Below, in pieces: positions 63,301 to 64,000 of a stretch of 64,000 nucleotides of DNA. The stretch lies in the NCBI RefSeq assembly GCF_000981805.1, contig NZ_CP011132.1, positions 310,001 through 374,000 of the forward strand. The letters run 5' to 3'. This DNA comes from Citrobacter amalonaticus Y19 (GTDB lineage Bacteria > Pseudomonadota > Gammaproteobacteria > Enterobacterales > Enterobacteriaceae). Below the pieces are notes generated by a model. The model was given only the letters and a program-made list of their open reading frames with translations. It was not told the origin of the DNA and searched no databases. Within the stretch, counting starts at the first letter, position 1. Each line of letters opens with the position of its first letter. The translations under genes were made by a program, and so were the position numbers.

Positions 63301-63463
63301 ACAACGCCAGGCAAATCGCATCGAGCAGGGTGGTTTTGCCAGCCCCGGTGGGACCGGTAATGGCAAACAGACCGTTGCTGGCAAACGGCTCCGCAGTGAA
63401 ATCGACCTTCCATTCCCCTTTCAGTGAGTTGAGGTTTTTCAGGCGCAGACTGAGAATTTTCAT
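60320..63463 (-). CDS. sbcC: SbcC, Rad50-like subunit of SbcCD nuclease
   Basis: ATPase partner of SbcD; cuts hairpins and protein-blocked DNA ends. 1047 residues. N-terminal Walker A GPTGAGKTTLLDAI (about 37-50), long Gln-rich coiled coils (about 190-480 and 560-850) either side of the zinc hook QPCPLCGSTTHP (about residue 505), and C-terminal signature LSGGESFLVSLALALALSDLV with Walker B LFLDEGFGTLDSETL. Its start overlaps the sbcD stop in ATGA. Confidence 0.96.
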   Translation of the reverse strand: MKILSLRLKNLNSLKGEWKVDFTAEPFASNGLFAITGPTGAGKTTLLDAICLALYHETPRLNTVSQSQNDLMTRDTAECLAEVEFEVKGEAYRAFWSQNRARNQPDGNLQVPRVELARCADGKILADKVKDKLEMTAELTGLDYGRFTRSMLLSQGQFAAFLNAKPKERAELLEELTGTEIYGQISALVFEQHKTARTELEKLQAQASGVALLAPEALQTLTESLQALTDEEKQRVAQQQTGQQQLNWLTRQRELQADANQRQQAQRVAQEALENAQPQLATLSLAQPARALRPLWERIQEQTATVTRTRQQISEVNARLQSKLTLRERIRRQAERQSTALLATQQTLNEWLTAHDRFRLWSNELGGWRALFAQQASDKIQLAKWQQQQINDSRKLEALPTVTLNLTVDEVATALAQHAQQRPLRQQLLSLHGQLVPRLARLNQLQAAIAHNKQELARRNTLLEAKRQQYKDKYQQYQDVKTLCEQEARIKDLESQRALLQSGQPCPLCGSTTHPAVSAYQALEPGVNQARRDALEKEVKALADEGAALRGQSEALNQQLQRDESEAQTLAKEEQALTQQWQTAIGALNITLQPQDDIQPWLTAQDEHEQQLYQLSQRHDLQVQITAHAQQAAQFRQQIDQRQATLSAQLSHYTLSLPEEGSEEAWLNARAADAQAWQQRQTELAALQTRIAQLTPLLETLPAATTDAEDDESVTLENWRQIHDECLSLHSQLQTLQQQEQQETQRAADAQAQFDTALQHSLFADRAAFLAALLDDEAVTRLEQLKQSLENQLQQAQTLAAQSAQALAAHQQQPPAGLDLTQSVEHLQQAVAQLNERVRDNATRQGEIRQQLKQDSDNRQQQQALMQKIDSAMQQVEDWGYLNALIGSKEGDKFRKFAQGLTLDNLVWLANNQLTRLHGRYLLQRKASEALELEVVDTWQADAVRDTRTLSGGESFLVSLALALALSDLVSHKTRIDSLFLDEGFGTLDSETLDTALDALDALNASGKTIGVISHVEAMKERIPVQIKVKKINGLGYSKLDRMFAVE

Positions 63464-64000
63464 GCCTCATGCTCCCCGGACAGTGTCTGTAACGTGCGGT
63501 GAAAAAGTGATGTCAGGCGTTCGCACTGCGGCGGCTCAAGTGCTTCCAGCGCCAGGCGGCGCGAAAATACCTCGTCCACGCTCAGTTCGCTCAGCGTTTC
63601 CCGGCGTTCGTTACTCAACATGCGCTCGCGCTGCTCCCGACTGCGGCGGACTAACAGCACCTCAACGGGCAGCGTTTCCGTCAGCGCCTGAATTTTACGC
63701 TGCATATCGTGCAGGTATTCATCGGTGGTGATTTCAATATCCAGCCAGACCGGAGGGCTTTGCTCGCTACCGCGCCACTGTTCCAGTTGCTCGGTAATCG
63801 CCGCGAGATCGCCTTTCAACACCGCCAGCGGTTGTGTTACCGGAACGGTGAGTTCTTCGACGCTGGCTAACTTACCGTCCAGGAAGTCCACCCGATGCAC
63901 GTATTTGTTTTTGCCACATTCGTCAAAACTCAGCGCGATGGGGGAGCCGCAATAGCGGATGTGCTCTGTGCCGCCAATCTTCTGCGCCCGGTGGATGTGG
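63460..64000 (-). CDS. sbcD: SbcD, Mre11-like subunit of SbcCD nuclease (truncated by the window)
   Basis: Only the C-terminal part is inside the window; the open frame continues beyond the right edge. The visible protein begins IHRAQKIGGTEHIRYCGSPI, which includes the metal-binding phosphoesterase motif end (GHIHRAQ is cut), then SFDECGKNKYVH and the cap domain VWLDIEITTDEYLHDMQRKI. This is the usual sbcD-sbcC operon. Confidence is for identity, not for the missing start. Confidence 0.93.
   Translation of the reverse strand, partial: HIHRAQKIGGTEHIRYCGSPIALSFDECGKNKYVHRVDFLDGKLASVEELTVPVTQPLAVLKGDLAAITEQLEQWRGSEQSPPVWLDIEITTDEYLHDMQRKIQALTETLPVEVLLVRRSREQRERMLSNERRETLSELSVDEVFSRRLALEALEPPQCERLTSLFHRTLQTLSGEHEA

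Overview
The window is a chromosomal segment of an enteric gammaproteobacterium (order Enterobacterales). Many genes match their Escherichia coli counterparts closely, and gene order follows the E. coli yahO-prp and tau-hemB-phoA-sbcCD regions. Extra or missing genes relative to E. coli, an AfuABC/UhpABC-like locus of the kind known from Citrobacter rodentium, and abundant REP elements make a Citrobacter or close relative my best guess; this is inference, and no rRNA or tRNA is present to anchor it.

Layout. 0-3.7 kb: a minus-strand autotransporter adhesin and yahO. 3.8-11.2 kb: the complete 2-methylcitrate (propionate) locus, prpR divergent from prpBCDE, with a sigma-54 promoter and PrpR-type palindromes between them. 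11.3-16.6 kb: a RelE/ParE-like toxin remnant, an orphan lacZ without lacI, lacY or lacA, a GlxA-type AraC regulator and a metallo-beta-lactamase-fold hydrolase. 17.3-21.2 kb: a large autotransporter with about 14 glycine-rich passenger repeats, whose barrel is paralogous to that of the first one. 21.2-31.5 kb: a phosphosugar ABC transporter (afuABC) preceded on the same strand by a UhpA/UhpB/UhpC-like signalling set. This block lies between two nearly identical 281-bp inverted repeats and has a seven-unit BIME array at its downstream end. 31.6-35.0 kb: the taurine operon tauABCD, followed by an eight-unit, 48-bp REP array. 35.4-38.2 kb: a candidate bifunctional ornithine-lipid synthase (OlsF-like) and hemB. 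38.7-47.6 kb: a third autotransporter (YaiT/EhaB type), iprA, ampH, an isochorismatase-like hydrolase, sbmA, yaiW, yaiY and yaiZ. 47.6-64.0 kb: ddlA, two genes absent at this place in E. coli (an extensin-like protein and an MdtG-like exporter), iraP, phoA, psiF, dgcC, proC, yaiI, aroL, yaiA, aroM, ppnP, rdgC, mak, sbcC and a truncated sbcD. The araJ gene expected between mak and sbcC is missing.

How it works together. The accessory modules suggest a host- or gut-associated life: three surface autotransporters, import of host-derived hexose phosphates, propionate catabolism, taurine as a sulfur source and a membrane lipid that needs no phosphate. The phosphate-starvation genes (phoA with a clear Pho box, psiF, iraP) and the cyclic-di-GMP synthase dgcC are conserved core.

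The least explained material is intergenic. A family of long hairpin-rich elements (two subtypes, three copies in this window) keeps a 10-bp stem through paired, compensatory base changes, and two of the copies bracket the afu locus in inverted orientation. I could not assign these elements to a named repeat family.
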